A stretch of 64,000 bases of DNA, from the NCBI RefSeq assembly GCF_023283985.1, contig NZ_JAKIKU010000004.1:372001-436000 (forward strand). Direction: 5' to 3'. Of this stretch, positions 1 through 9,005 are shown piece after piece; the stretch's first letter is position 1; the number at the start of each line of letters is the position of its first letter. This stretch comes from Shewanella electrodiphila (GTDB lineage: Bacteria; Pseudomonadota; Gammaproteobacteria; Enterobacterales; Shewanellaceae). The position numbers and the translations under genes were made by a program. Below the pieces are notes generated by a model that was given only the letters and a program-made list of their open reading frames with translations, was not told where the DNA came from and ran no database searches.

Positions 1-55
1 AAATACTGCTATCTACATGTCGTATTGTATAGCCGCAACTTATGAGTGAATACCC

Positions 56-247
56 ATGTCTTTATCTATCAATGCACCATCATCAATGCCAACTAATATT
101 GATTCTGGCAGTAGTTTAAAAGTGGCTGTGATGGCTAAAAACCAACAAAAAGTGGAAGGACAAATGGCAATGCAGTTAATTGAAGCTGCACAACCTGAGC
201 CTCAACCTGTTGGCAATGCTGGACACATCATCAACACCAAAGCGTAA
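56..247 (+). CDS. YjfB-like putative motility protein, 63 aa
   Basis: This small soluble protein ends in GHIINTKA and contains an SLKVAVMAKNQQKVEGQMAMQLIEA helix region, which resembles the YjfB/putative motility protein family: a short helical stretch of the form VAVLKKAxDxQxxxxxxLL followed by a proline-rich linker and a terminal G-x-x-INT-x-A. The biochemical role of the family is not established. There is no signal peptide or membrane segment. It is a single gene at the left edge of the window, so its upstream neighbours are unseen. The family assignment rests on recognition of the C-terminal motif and length. Confidence 0.7.
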   Translation: MSLSINAPSSMPTNIDSGSSLKVAVMAKNQQKVEGQMAMQLIEAAQPEPQPVGNAGHIINTKA

Positions 248-330
248 GTTGAATTAATACTCCCGCTTTAAAACAGTACTAATAAACACTGAATACGCTA
301 TGATTTGTTCTATGAGTTATTTAGAACAGG

Positions 331-999
331 ATGTTGATAACAATGTTGACACCAATGCAAACAATTATGCGTATTCAGACTTCACGACTTTCAACTCTCG
401 CTTTTTCAATTTTATTTTTATCGTGCTCAGTTAATGCAACTGACGCCGTCTCCCCCGCTTTTGATTGTCAAAAGGCCCAAAGCCAAGTTGAAGTATTAAT
501 TTGTCAGGACAATCAACTTGCCAAGCTAGATATGCAAATCAATGCAACATATCAAAAAGTGATCAATCAAATTAGCAGCAAAGAAATAGCCAATGTGAAG
601 GCTTTTCAGCGAGGTTGGATTAAAGGTCGCGATGATTGCTGGAAAGCGGCAAAAATTAAGCAATGCGTGCAATCGTCTTATGAAACACGATTAACTGAAT
701 TACAAATTGCTGCAGGTGAATTTGAAGTGCCTGAACCCATTCAATATGAATGCGGCCTTGAAGCAAATGATACGTTAACCAAAGTAACGGCATATTTTTA
801 TAATGACACAGCAATTCCCGCAGCAATGCTCACGGTTTCGCCTACATCCGATTATATTAACGCGACTAATTTAGCCTTGTTAACCCGCACGGCATCAGGG
901 GCAAAGTATCAAGGGCAAAACTTTAGCTTTTGGACTCATCAAAGTGAAGCGACATTAAGCCAATATGCGCAAGCCGATCTCAACTGCAAATCACATTAA
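331..999 (+). CDS. Periplasmic LprI/DUF1311 plus MliC-type lysozyme inhibitor
   Basis: A predicted secreted protein with two parts. After a hydrophobic leader ending near VNATDA, the section FDCQKAQSQVEVLICQDNQL with later paired cysteines (DDCWKA, KQCVQSSYETRL) is typical of the LprI/DUF1311 lysozyme-inhibitor domain. The last ~85 residues start with YECG and end in a cysteine near LNCKSH, as in MliC/PliC inhibitors of C-type lysozyme. It probably protects periplasmic peptidoglycan from host or predator lysozyme. Several in-frame ATGs lie at 331, 343, 355 and 367. The leader MRIQTSRLSTLAFSILFL beginning at 367 is the most natural signal peptide, so the true start may be downstream of 331. 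Confidence 0.78.
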   Translation: MLITMLTPMQTIMRIQTSRLSTLAFSILFLSCSVNATDAVSPAFDCQKAQSQVEVLICQDNQLAKLDMQINATYQKVINQISSKEIANVKAFQRGWIKGRDDCWKAAKIKQCVQSSYETRLTELQIAAGEFEVPEPIQYECGLEANDTLTKVTAYFYNDTAIPAAMLTVSPTSDYINATNLALLTRTASGAKYQGQNFSFWTHQSEATLSQYAQADLNCKSH

Positions 1000-1036
1000 T
1001 AACACCCCGAGATAAAACCAAAAACCATAAAACAAA

Positions 1037-1062
1037 AAAACCATGTCATATGACATGGTTTT
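1037..1062. terminator. Bidirectional terminator between convergent genes
   Basis: Perfect palindrome AACCATGTCA/TGACATGGTT flanked by A and T runs, lying between the convergent lysozyme-inhibitor and glycine-zipper genes. It can serve both directions. Confidence 0.8.
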
Positions 1063-1099
1063 CATTGTTATTCTACAGAAACACTGTTGCAATAAGTGG

Positions 1100-1486
1100 T
1101 TAATTTAAAATAGTGTAACCACGATTAGCCATACAATTACGTACTACGGTTTCTTTTTCTGCCTGATAATTTGCTTCGTTTGCGCGTCTATCACGTGAGC
1201 CACCCAGTAACCCAGAAGCAACACCAACACCAGCGCCGATTTTAGCACCGTCAGAACCACTGCCACCTGCAATCGCAGTACCTGCAGCGCCTACAGCCGC
1301 ACCTTTAGCAGCACTGCTTACCACGCCACGAGAGTTGCTATTTTTTTGCACTTGCTGTGACATTTCAGTGCATTGATGCTCGTCATACACAAAGTCTTTA
1401 TCGTCTACGCCTGTTTTATCATAAATGATATTTGCGCTTGCAGAGAAAGCAAAAAAAGTCAGTGAAACCAGTAATAATTTTTTCAT
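1100..1486 (-). CDS. Exported glycine-zipper protein
   Basis: A 128-residue protein with a clear Sec signal peptide (MKKLLLVSLTFFAFSASA) and no lipobox cysteine. The centre, about residues 55-98, is a run of Gly/Ala with small residues every fourth position (KGAAVGAAGTAIAGGSGSDG), the pattern of YMGG/Rick_17kDa-type glycine zippers, which usually form membrane-associated helical hairpins. Two cysteines, near residues 39 and 118, may form a disulfide. The function is unknown; such proteins are often envelope-associated. It is a single gene that converges on the preceding one across a shared terminator. Confidence 0.75.
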   Translation of the reverse strand: MKKLLLVSLTFFAFSASANIIYDKTGVDDKDFVYDEHQCTEMSQQVQKNSNSRGVVSSAAKGAAVGAAGTAIAGGSGSDGAKIGAGVGVASGLLGGSRDRRANEANYQAEKETVVRNCMANRGYTILN

Positions 1487-1720
1487 TTGAATGCCTCAAG
1501 CGGAAATTAATGTCGTCACATTGCAGTTGTTATCATTCGCAATGTCATTGATATTGTATAGCCTACCTTAATTTTAGCGTAAAAACGGAATATCACCTTT
1601 TACGAATGGAATAATGGTGAATGACACAAGGTTTACTCCACTTAATCTCACAAATATAGCTCACAAATATATTACATAAAGCTATATTTTAAAAACAAAA
1701 ATCATGTTTTAAGCATAAAA

Positions 1721-1746
1721 AAAAGCAGCGTTATTAGCTGCTTTTT
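1721..1746 (-). terminator. Rho-independent terminator of the DUF3581 gene
   Basis: Stem AAAAAGCAGC / GCTGCTTTTT with a 7-nt loop. Read on the minus strand it is followed by a T run. It lies about 25 bp past the DUF3581 stop. Confidence 0.85.
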
Positions 1747-1771
1747 ATCATCAATAACGCTGATGAGCTTA

Positions 1772-2476
1772 TTAATTTAGCTTACTACTTTCATAAGTGT
1801 GGCACATCTGTTGAGCTTGTTCTTCGTTATACTCACGTAGTCCGCTTAACACTAAAGTTTTCACTCCACTGCCGATCACTTTGCCTTCGCTTTTTAACGC
1901 AAATTGCAATGTCACATCACCACGCTTACCGTTAATCTCCATGTGCTGCTCTACTAACTCTAAGCTCATTTCAGTGAACTCAAACGTGTCTAAATGAAAC
2001 GACATGCTTTCGTATATCACTAATGGTCGCGTTGGATTAATCATCATGCCGTATTCTTTCATCATAGGCACTAACACATGAATAAAGTTAAGCCCAGAAA
2101 AAGCCACATAACTTTTAATAAAAGCCGCAGTTTGCACATCACACTGACAAACTTCGCCTTGGCGTTCGATGTGTAAATACTCTTTACCTTTGGTATCACA
2201 GATACTGAACTTCTCGCCTGCATCTTTATCTAGCTCAAGCTCGATGCCATCGCCAACCATACCGGCAAATTTAAACTGCATGTTTTGGCTTAAACCAAAC
2301 TCAGTTAACACTAAGGCAAATAACAAATCACCAGGGACACAAAAACGTTTGGCACCGACATTATGAATAGGGTTAAAGTCTTCAGCGACGTGTTTTGCAA
2401 AGTCACTCGCTTGTTGGGCTGAAATAAACACGCTCTGATCTTGCTTGGCATAATAAGGTGACAAAAACATATACAT
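1772..2476 (-). CDS. DUF3581 family protein
   Basis: A 234-residue soluble protein that I recognise as DUF3581, common in Shewanella and Vibrio. Near the N terminus it has AEDFNPIHNVGAKRFCVPGDL, close to the DxNPxH...A...F...PG signature of MaoC/hot-dog-fold hydratases and thioesterases, so an acyl-thioester role is possible. That is inference and no substrate can be given. There are in-frame ATGs at 2476 and 2470. It has its own downstream terminator and a gap of about 100 bp from the desaturase-like gene upstream, so it may be transcribed alone. Confidence 0.75.
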   Translation of the reverse strand: MYMFLSPYYAKQDQSVFISAQQASDFAKHVAEDFNPIHNVGAKRFCVPGDLLFALVLTEFGLSQNMQFKFAGMVGDGIELELDKDAGEKFSICDTKGKEYLHIERQGEVCQCDVQTAAFIKSYVAFSGLNFIHVLVPMMKEYGMMINPTRPLVIYESMSFHLDTFEFTEMSLELVEQHMEINGKRGDVTLQFALKSEGKVIGSGVKTLVLSGLREYNEEQAQQMCHTYESSKLN

Positions 2477-2576
2477 CCATTCTTAAATCGTGAAAGAAAT
2501 CCCTCTCTCGTCGAGCTGGGCTTTTTTTATTTGCACCGAGTGTACTAGAAAAATCCCAAAACACTCAGCCGATGAC

Positions 2577-3578
2577 TCATTGATTGATTTTTTTATCTGA
2601 ATGACTCGCAGATATCGGCGGTTTAGCTTTACGCTTAAACAGCTTTTTGTATACCCCGATGAAAGGCGATACATAAATCCCCACCAGCGTATCATGTCCG
2701 TGTTCACCTGACACGCCAATGGTGAGCTGACGCACCGATGAAGCTTTAATTAAGCTGCCATAAGCTCTATCCCATATTGATAGCGCTGAACCTAGGTTGG
2801 TATCTCTGTGTTCTATTGCAATGCTGTGGTGAACTTGATGTTGAGCAGGACTGATAAACCAGTTTTCAACTCTATCCCCCCAACTCAGCCAAATATGGCT
2901 ATGACGTAAATTTGACCCCATCACGTTAAACGCAAATACAAATACATTAGCACCTAATACATCGAACATTTTTAAGTTAGGACCAAAAAGATAGTAGCCA
3001 ATACCGACTGCAATACCTTGAGTCAGCGCCATACGACAGGCATACAAATAACTTTCAACGGGATGACTGCGATAAATAGTAAACGGTGTCATGACAGACG
3101 CAGAATGATGCACCTTATGAAACTCCCATAAAATGGGAACTTTGTGTAACACCAAATGTAAGATAAAACGGGTCAGATCATCGAGAATAAATAGCAACAC
3201 GGTGAACACAGCAATCACGACCCAAAGGGTTTCTGTGATAGGTTGAATCGTACCAAATATCTTTTCTAAAAAGTCGCTTAAACCTAACGCGACAGGCACC
3301 ATGGTAAATAATAATGGCGCAAATAAAATAGCTTTTAACAGCTTATTACACACCAACAATAGATAATCATGCTTGGCTGATTTTGATAAATAAATATCAA
3401 TTGGAAATAGGAATTTAACAAAGCCTTTTACCGATTTATCAGTGCTTATTCGCCAAAAAACGGGCAAGGCTAATAATATCGCGCCCAATAAATAGACGCC
3501 AAAAATTCGCTTATTGGCGTCAAAGGGATACGATAATAAATCGCTGATATTTGTCGACAAAAAATCTACTACAGGCAT
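2577..3578 (-). CDS. Sterol desaturase / fatty acid hydroxylase family membrane protein
   Basis: A 333-residue multi-pass membrane protein of the FA_hydroxylase superfamily. It carries the histidine clusters expected to bind a di-iron centre: HLVLH, HKVHHS, HIWLSWG and HQVHH, the last followed by EHRDTNLGSALSIWD, which is typical of bacterial members. Hydrophobic segments occur around residues 28-45, 85-105 and 120-145. It probably oxidises or hydroxylates a membrane lipid; the substrate is not predictable. It lies about 100 bp downstream of the TonB-dependent receptor on the same strand, so it could be read as the last gene of the iron-uptake operon, though no sequence proves this. Confidence 0.85.
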   Translation of the reverse strand: MPVVDFLSTNISDLLSYPFDANKRIFGVYLLGAILLALPVFWRISTDKSVKGFVKFLFPIDIYLSKSAKHDYLLLVCNKLLKAILFAPLLFTMVPVALGLSDFLEKIFGTIQPITETLWVVIAVFTVLLFILDDLTRFILHLVLHKVPILWEFHKVHHSASVMTPFTIYRSHPVESYLYACRMALTQGIAVGIGYYLFGPNLKMFDVLGANVFVFAFNVMGSNLRHSHIWLSWGDRVENWFISPAQHQVHHSIAIEHRDTNLGSALSIWDRAYGSLIKASSVRQLTIGVSGEHGHDTLVGIYVSPFIGVYKKLFKRKAKPPISASHSDKKINQ

Positions 3579-3679
3579 CTTAACCTCTATTTGCCGTTAA
3601 AATTTGCTCACAAGTACGGTGCGAATTAACTGGCATTAAGCCTCGTCGTGCCTGTGAGCAATACAATATCAACTATTAC

Positions 3680-5911
3680 CTAAAAACGATATTGGTAACC
3701 AATTTGAAATTGTTGCGGTTTACTTGGTCTAGCACCATATGGTCTACGACTGACAATTTCTTGAGTATCGAATACATTATCAGCTTTGACATACACTAAG
3801 CCATACTCGTTAAAGTTATAACTTGCTGACATATCAACTACCGTTAATGCTTCAGTCTTGCTACCTGATAACACTACACCATCACCCGAAGCTTCAAGCA
3901 TTTCGCCAATGTAACGAACAATCATGTTGACGTCCCATTGATTACTGACTAAGCCTAAATTGAGTGATATTTGATTTTCAGGTAAGTAAGGTAATTCATC
4001 ACCCGCTTCAATGTCTCCCCACATGTCAAAACCTGAATCAAAGCTGGTCTTAAATTCTGACTCAGTGTAGGTGTAAGACAATGATACCGGAAAATCTAAA
4101 TTGTCAGTGATGGTAAAATCATAGCCTGATGTGAGCTCTAGGCCAATCACATCCACTTCACCACCATTAAACTCAGTATCGTCATCACTACCACAGCTTG
4201 AGAATTGGCAACCTTCTTTCAGGTTACTAATATCATTGAAAAAGCCAATCACTTCGAGGTTAAAGTTACCATCGTTGTAACGGCCACCAAGCTCATAATT
4301 AACGCTGCTTTCAGTTTCAATAGAAGGATCTTGCTTGGGGCTTGTTGGTAAAAAGCCTTCATGCACACCAAACAATAAGCCAGCATTATCTGATAAAGCG
4401 TAAAACAAGCTTAAACTCGGCAACCAAATATTAGTTTCCTTGTTTAAATAATCCTCTTCAGCACCTGGCGCACGGTTTTGATATTTAGCATCAATAAATT
4501 CACCACGAACACCCGCTGTAATATCAAGATCATGAATACTGATGGTATCTTGGAAATAGATTGAGATAGCATCCGTTTTTTCACGATCTGTAGTTGAGGC
4601 TATTGTAGGCTCGCCATCTGAGACTAGGTTAGCACTCTGCATCACATAGTCATCTGTCGTATGGTTACGCTCAATTTGATCTTGATGGAAACGTGCGCCA
4701 ACTTCAAAATGATTGTTATAACCTAGCAACTCCATGTTCCAATTCAAGTCAGATTGAATACCTTGAGTGAAGTAAGTTCTATCATTATTGCCTAAGGTCA
4801 TTTTCTCATATTCAGCGACGCTATCTTGTTGCCCTGTTAATATTTGATAGAAGCGCTGGTTTGTTTCGTCTTTATCGGGATCAGCTAAAATCTCTTGTAG
4901 GCTACGATTTACTAAGCCGCCTTTAAAGCCATTAACCTTATACCAAGCACGTTCAAAATCATTACGATACACGCGGGTTGTTAATTCAAAATGCTCGTTA
5001 GTCACAAAATGGTTAAACTGAAATTGAGTATGAGTCCAGTCCATATTATCCAGTTGGCTGGCAACATAACGTCGATTAGGATTGGCCGCAAAGTCATCAT
5101 CCGTTAAACCAAGATAGGTTTCGTCAGATGTCTCATTTGCGTAGGCGAGTTTTAATTCAAAAACTTGATCCACTGTTTCACCATCTAAATCATAGCGAAG
5201 CTTGGCCATGACATCGTTTTTTTCAAATCCAGTGTCACCGCCACCATCGAGTTCTTTAAAACCGTCGGCCTGCATGTGCACACCTTCAATTAAAAAACCG
5301 AAGTTATCAATGGTATCGCCATAGTATGCATGGGCTTTCATAAAACCATCGGTGCCAGTAGAGACATCGACTAGCCCTTCAGAGTCTTGCGGTACAGCAC
5401 GAGTCACCATGTTGAGCGAACCCGCAACGGTATTAGGGCCATATTTAATCGCAGCTGGGCCTTTAAATACTTCAATAGCGGTCATTTTTGATGTCATCGG
5501 AAAATAATATGCCGATGCGGCTGAATAGGGAGCAGGGCCTATTAACACCCCATCCTCCATGATATTGATTTTTTTACTTCGCTCAGGCGTCGCACCACGA
5601 AAACCAATATTAGGTCTTAAGCCATAACCATCTTCTTCACGAATATTGACACCCGGTACGCTGTATAATACACGGTTAATATCGTCGAACTTAAACTGTT
5701 CAAGTGCCAGTTCGTCAATCAGCGTCGCTGAACCTGCAGCTTTGATTAAGCTTTGATCACGACCAATGATCTGCATTTGCTCCATGTAGCTGTCATTCTT
5801 TGCTGCTTTTTCTTTTTCTTCATCATCAGCAGCGAATGCACTGTAACTGACTAAAGAAGACTGAATGGCTAACACTAACGCTAACTTCTTGGTCATTAAT
5901 AAACGATTCAT
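3680..5911 (-). CDS. TonB-dependent outer-membrane receptor, FecA-like
   Basis: A 743-residue receptor with a signal peptide ending AFAADD, a possible TonB box near EQMQIIGR, then a plug domain (about residues 55-175) with MEDGVLIGPAPYSAASAYYF and EVFKGPAAIKYGPNTVAGSL. These closely resemble the FecA ferric-dicitrate family. The rest is a 22-strand-type beta barrel ending in the aromatic QIGYQYRF. It should import a ferric chelate across the outer membrane using TonB. Its start ATG overlaps the stop of the imelysin gene by one base (TAATG), so the two are translationally coupled. No FecR/FecI genes are nearby. The cargo is inferred from family only. Confidence 0.9.
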   Translation of the reverse strand: MNRLLMTKKLALVLAIQSSLVSYSAFAADDEEKEKAAKNDSYMEQMQIIGRDQSLIKAAGSATLIDELALEQFKFDDINRVLYSVPGVNIREEDGYGLRPNIGFRGATPERSKKINIMEDGVLIGPAPYSAASAYYFPMTSKMTAIEVFKGPAAIKYGPNTVAGSLNMVTRAVPQDSEGLVDVSTGTDGFMKAHAYYGDTIDNFGFLIEGVHMQADGFKELDGGGDTGFEKNDVMAKLRYDLDGETVDQVFELKLAYANETSDETYLGLTDDDFAANPNRRYVASQLDNMDWTHTQFQFNHFVTNEHFELTTRVYRNDFERAWYKVNGFKGGLVNRSLQEILADPDKDETNQRFYQILTGQQDSVAEYEKMTLGNNDRTYFTQGIQSDLNWNMELLGYNNHFEVGARFHQDQIERNHTTDDYVMQSANLVSDGEPTIASTTDREKTDAISIYFQDTISIHDLDITAGVRGEFIDAKYQNRAPGAEEDYLNKETNIWLPSLSLFYALSDNAGLLFGVHEGFLPTSPKQDPSIETESSVNYELGGRYNDGNFNLEVIGFFNDISNLKEGCQFSSCGSDDDTEFNGGEVDVIGLELTSGYDFTITDNLDFPVSLSYTYTESEFKTSFDSGFDMWGDIEAGDELPYLPENQISLNLGLVSNQWDVNMIVRYIGEMLEASGDGVVLSGSKTEALTVVDMSASYNFNEYGLVYVKADNVFDTQEIVSRRPYGARPSKPQQFQIGYQYRF

Positions 5912-7149
5912 TAGTCATTATCTCCAGCTGATGTTTGCGGTAACTCTAACGCTAAGGTGTTGATAAAATCTGATTTCAAAGTATCAGTCACAGCTTTTAC
6001 GTCACTATGAGTATCAACAACTTGTTGCTCATTGCTCGCTAATGCTGCCGCTAACGTTTGTTCATAGGCTTGTGCATTGGCAATTGCCGCATCAATACTT
6101 TGGGTAATTAATGCTGCTGTAGCAGCGTCATTTTCATCAACTAAGTAGTCATCAAAACCAATACCTTCATCGCCTTCATAAAGGGCTTTTAGTGCAATTA
6201 AGTTACTGGCAATATTCTCAATTGAGTGAAAGGCAAGAGGAGACTCAACATCTTCGGGACACACACTGGTTCCGCATGTATTAGCAAAATAACCAAGTGG
6301 CGTGGCTAGCTTTCCATCTTTAGTGACACTATCAATATAAAATAGCGCATCACTGAGTTTATTAACCGCTTCATGCACGGTTGCAAAGCTGCTACCTGTC
6401 TCACCAGCAGACTTTAACGTTGCTGCGTAACCATTATCACCGCTCCATTCAGTCACAAGTTGATTAGCATTCACGTTGATGTCTTTGGCGACTTCTGCTG
6501 CAAACTCACAACGCGCTAGGCGACGAGACTCATCAGTACGATTATCCCAACCTTCTGGGGTAACTGTACCGGTACAACTGTGCTCAAGGCTCGGATTAAA
6601 TAACAAATACTCTAATGCAATCATGCCTTTTCTTGCTGGAGTACGAGTCGTAATATCATATGGCGTACCATTGATATCATTGTTCTCAAAAGACACCACA
6701 TCAAGGTCTACACCACAACGACTCATAATCGGCCATGAAAATATTTTGTTTCTTAATGCGCCATCATCATTTAATAATGGGCCAATTTGCATCATTTCTA
6801 CGCGCTGCCATTGGTACATGCTGTTGCGCCAGCTTTGCTGGGCAGTTTCAGTTGCTGATGTGAGTGTTGCATTATCAACACTGCCTTGCTGATTACCTTG
6901 TTCAGCTTGGCAGAGCGCTTCTATATCATTAGCTTGCGTTAAGCTTTTGGCAGCAAACTGTTGGAATGTTGGCGTAATAACACCATCAACAATATTACTA
7001 ATTAAGGCACTTTGATCAAAGTCTGAAGAAGTGTCGCCATTATTACCATAATCTGCCCCAGCATCACTGCTAGTACTTTCATTGCATCCCACTAAAAAGG
7101 TGGCACTAATTGCCAAAAATAACGTGGATAATGAATGCTGTGATTTCAT
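5911..7149 (-). CDS. Imelysin-family (M75-like) lipoprotein
   Basis: A 412-residue lipoprotein with signal peptide and lipobox (FLVGC, Cys about residue 22). The body matches the imelysin/IrpA family: two related helical halves, with SWRNSMYQWQRVEMMQIGP in the first and RKGMIALEYLLFNPS following. The family's GxHxxE motif appears here as G175-M-I-A-L-E180, so the histidine is replaced by isoleucine. Such variants are known among imelysin-like proteins of iron loci. It probably binds iron or a chelate in the periplasm or on the outer membrane and works with the receptor encoded one base downstream. It is preceded by a good ribosome site (AAGGGAATTTT). Confidence 0.87.
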   Translation of the reverse strand: MKSQHSLSTLFLAISATFLVGCNESTSSDAGADYGNNGDTSSDFDQSALISNIVDGVITPTFQQFAAKSLTQANDIEALCQAEQGNQQGSVDNATLTSATETAQQSWRNSMYQWQRVEMMQIGPLLNDDGALRNKIFSWPIMSRCGVDLDVVSFENNDINGTPYDITTRTPARKGMIALEYLLFNPSLEHSCTGTVTPEGWDNRTDESRRLARCEFAAEVAKDINVNANQLVTEWSGDNGYAATLKSAGETGSSFATVHEAVNKLSDALFYIDSVTKDGKLATPLGYFANTCGTSVCPEDVESPLAFHSIENIASNLIALKALYEGDEGIGFDDYLVDENDAATAALITQSIDAAIANAQAYEQTLAAALASNEQQVVDTHSDVKAVTDTLKSDFINTLALELPQTSAGDND

Positions 7150-7174
7150 AAAATTCCCTTACTCTAAAAACGAC

Positions 7175-7208
7175 AAAAGCTCGGTGTTTTTCTACACCAA
7201 GCTTTTTT
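7175..7208 (-). terminator. Hairpin between DUF4856 and imelysin genes, possible attenuator
   Basis: Imperfect 12-13 bp stem (AAAGCTTGGTGT / ACACCGAGCTTT on the minus strand, one mismatch) followed by TTTTGTCGTTTTT. It lies in the 89-bp gap inside the presumed operon, so it may reduce readthrough from the lipoprotein gene into the downstream genes. Confidence 0.6.
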
Positions 7209-7238
7209 GACTAATCTGAGATTAAATCACAATAGGAT

Positions 7239-8987
7239 TTACCAGTTAGCGACATTATCTGCATCAAGTTCATAGCTAGCTTGTAACAGATCACGTGCTT
7301 CTGCTAAGTCAGCAATATAAGCATCGACATCACCTGTTAAATCAGGCTCTGTACCGAATAGCTCATGTAAAGTTACGAAGTCTTCGTCACTGATAACGCC
7401 GTATTCACTGAACTGTAAACCTAAGCCAAAACCTTTCATTTCTGAGTAATGTTTTGCTAAGTCTGCATAATTGAAATCAGCGCTGTCACCACCTGCGGCA
7501 AGAGGAGCAAGATCTGCTGTCACATCATTAATGTAATGAATAACAGTAGCAACAATCGCATTTTCCCATGCTTTAACACCAGCCATTGCATACATTTCAA
7601 CATCAGCCATTTGCGCATCAGTTAAATCACTACCCACATTGTCATTAATGATTTTACGACCGGCAATGAAAGCTTCCATTGCTTGCATAGTGTAATCAGT
7701 CGGCATTGCATTATCAGCTGTACCTAAATCACGTTTAGCTGCATTGACTGATTGACCAAAGTTGTACTCTGAACGTAAATCAATTTTGCCATCGCCGTCT
7801 GTATCGTGTGAACCATTCCAATCTGCACGACCTTCGTCTTCAGTTACATTACCAGCAATTTCTACATCACTGTATTCAAGGTAATTACGTGCCGCGCCGA
7901 AGTAACCAAAACCTTCATCGAATTGATGCTCTAAGTTAGAGTAAGCAGCGCCATCTTTTGCAGGGTTAATATTGTCTGTTGTTAAGCCTTTACCGTCAGT
8001 ATCCACGCCAAAATAATCGTCAGATGCTTGTGAGTAAGTAATAGACATTAGTAAGAATTTTTGGATCAGTTGCGCTAAATCAACACCATTTTCGTCGATG
8101 TAAACTTTTGAAATATCATTACCTAAAACATCTTGGCGAACTTCACCATTGATTTTAGCAACCGCATTGTCTGCTAAGCGATCAAATAACATATCGATTA
8201 GATCTGAAGGCGTAGTTGAGCCTGTTGCTCCCCAACCTGCAAATGCACCATTGTTCCAATCTTCATGTTGTCCGCCAGTATCGTTACCTGCAAGTTTACC
8301 AGTCAGGTTTTTGTAGCCAGTCAGTTCAGAAATCAAACCGTCTTTTGAATTATCAATAAAGGTAATCGCAATATCTGGATACTGAGTTTCTTCATCAGGA
8401 TTGAAGAAGTATTGTAACTTAGCCAATACATCATCTTTTGTTGCCAATGCATTGCTATCAACGTCAGCTTCTAGTGTAGAAGTGATGTATTGGTTTAATT
8501 CAGCAATAAGAATATGACGTGCACTTTGTCCGGTATAACTAACACTCGACTCACCATCATTAAATTTGCTGTCAAAAACATAACGATCCATTAGGTCGTT
8601 AACGGTGACAGTCACATCTTTTGTGAAGGTAGCACCATCACTATCTGTTGTCGTAATCGTCAGCGTATACTCAGTCATTTCAGCAGAGTCGGCATCTAGA
8701 ACAACACCATCAATTAACTTTAACGTCGTGCCATCAATAACAAACTGCTCACTGGTCAATGAAAAAGTATGAGAATCACCAGAGTCGCTATCAGTTGCAG
8801 ATAAAGTCCCTACTGTCGCACCAGCAGTGTTTTCATCAACAGTCATATTTGAAAGAGTGATATCTGTAGGAGCTGAATTCGTCGGCTCAGTAGTGCCATT
8901 ATCAGAAGAGTCAGAGCTACCACATGCTGTAAGTAAACCTAATGAAAGTGCGATAGTTGTTGCTAATACTGTTTTATTAAGTTGCAT
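7239..8987 (-). CDS. DUF4856 lipoprotein with N-terminal cadherin-like domain
   Basis: A lipoprotein (LLTACGSSDSS, Cys about residue 22 from the chosen start). Residues about 40-130 form a cadherin-like repeat (DITLSNMTVDENTAGATVGT ... DSDGATFTKDVTVTVND), probably a Ca-binding spacer. The remainder matches DUF4856, starting RYVFDSKFNDGESSVSYTGQ, an acidic helical domain that commonly accompanies imelysin lipoproteins and TonB receptors. An in-frame codon lies at 9005, but the ATG at 8987 has the same AAGGGAATTTT ribosome site as the imelysin gene, so 8987 is preferred. It is probably the first gene of an iron-regulated operon. Its molecular role is unknown. Confidence 0.83.
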   Translation of the reverse strand: MQLNKTVLATTIALSLGLLTACGSSDSSDNGTTEPTNSAPTDITLSNMTVDENTAGATVGTLSATDSDSGDSHTFSLTSEQFVIDGTTLKLIDGVVLDADSAEMTEYTLTITTTDSDGATFTKDVTVTVNDLMDRYVFDSKFNDGESSVSYTGQSARHILIAELNQYITSTLEADVDSNALATKDDVLAKLQYFFNPDEETQYPDIAITFIDNSKDGLISELTGYKNLTGKLAGNDTGGQHEDWNNGAFAGWGATGSTTPSDLIDMLFDRLADNAVAKINGEVRQDVLGNDISKVYIDENGVDLAQLIQKFLLMSITYSQASDDYFGVDTDGKGLTTDNINPAKDGAAYSNLEHQFDEGFGYFGAARNYLEYSDVEIAGNVTEDEGRADWNGSHDTDGDGKIDLRSEYNFGQSVNAAKRDLGTADNAMPTDYTMQAMEAFIAGRKIINDNVGSDLTDAQMADVEMYAMAGVKAWENAIVATVIHYINDVTADLAPLAAGGDSADFNYADLAKHYSEMKGFGLGLQFSEYGVISDEDFVTLHELFGTEPDLTGDVDAYIADLAEARDLLQASYELDADNVANW

Positions 8988-9005
8988 AAAATTCCCTTGA
9001 TACAA

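Noticed and set aside
2483..2719. Open frame of 78 codons on the minus strand
   Set aside because: It overlaps the desaturase gene in another frame, and its composition and lack of ribosome site mark it as a shadow.
6476..6892. 138-codon frame on the plus strand
   Set aside because: It lies antisense inside the imelysin gene, whose protein sequence is clearly real.
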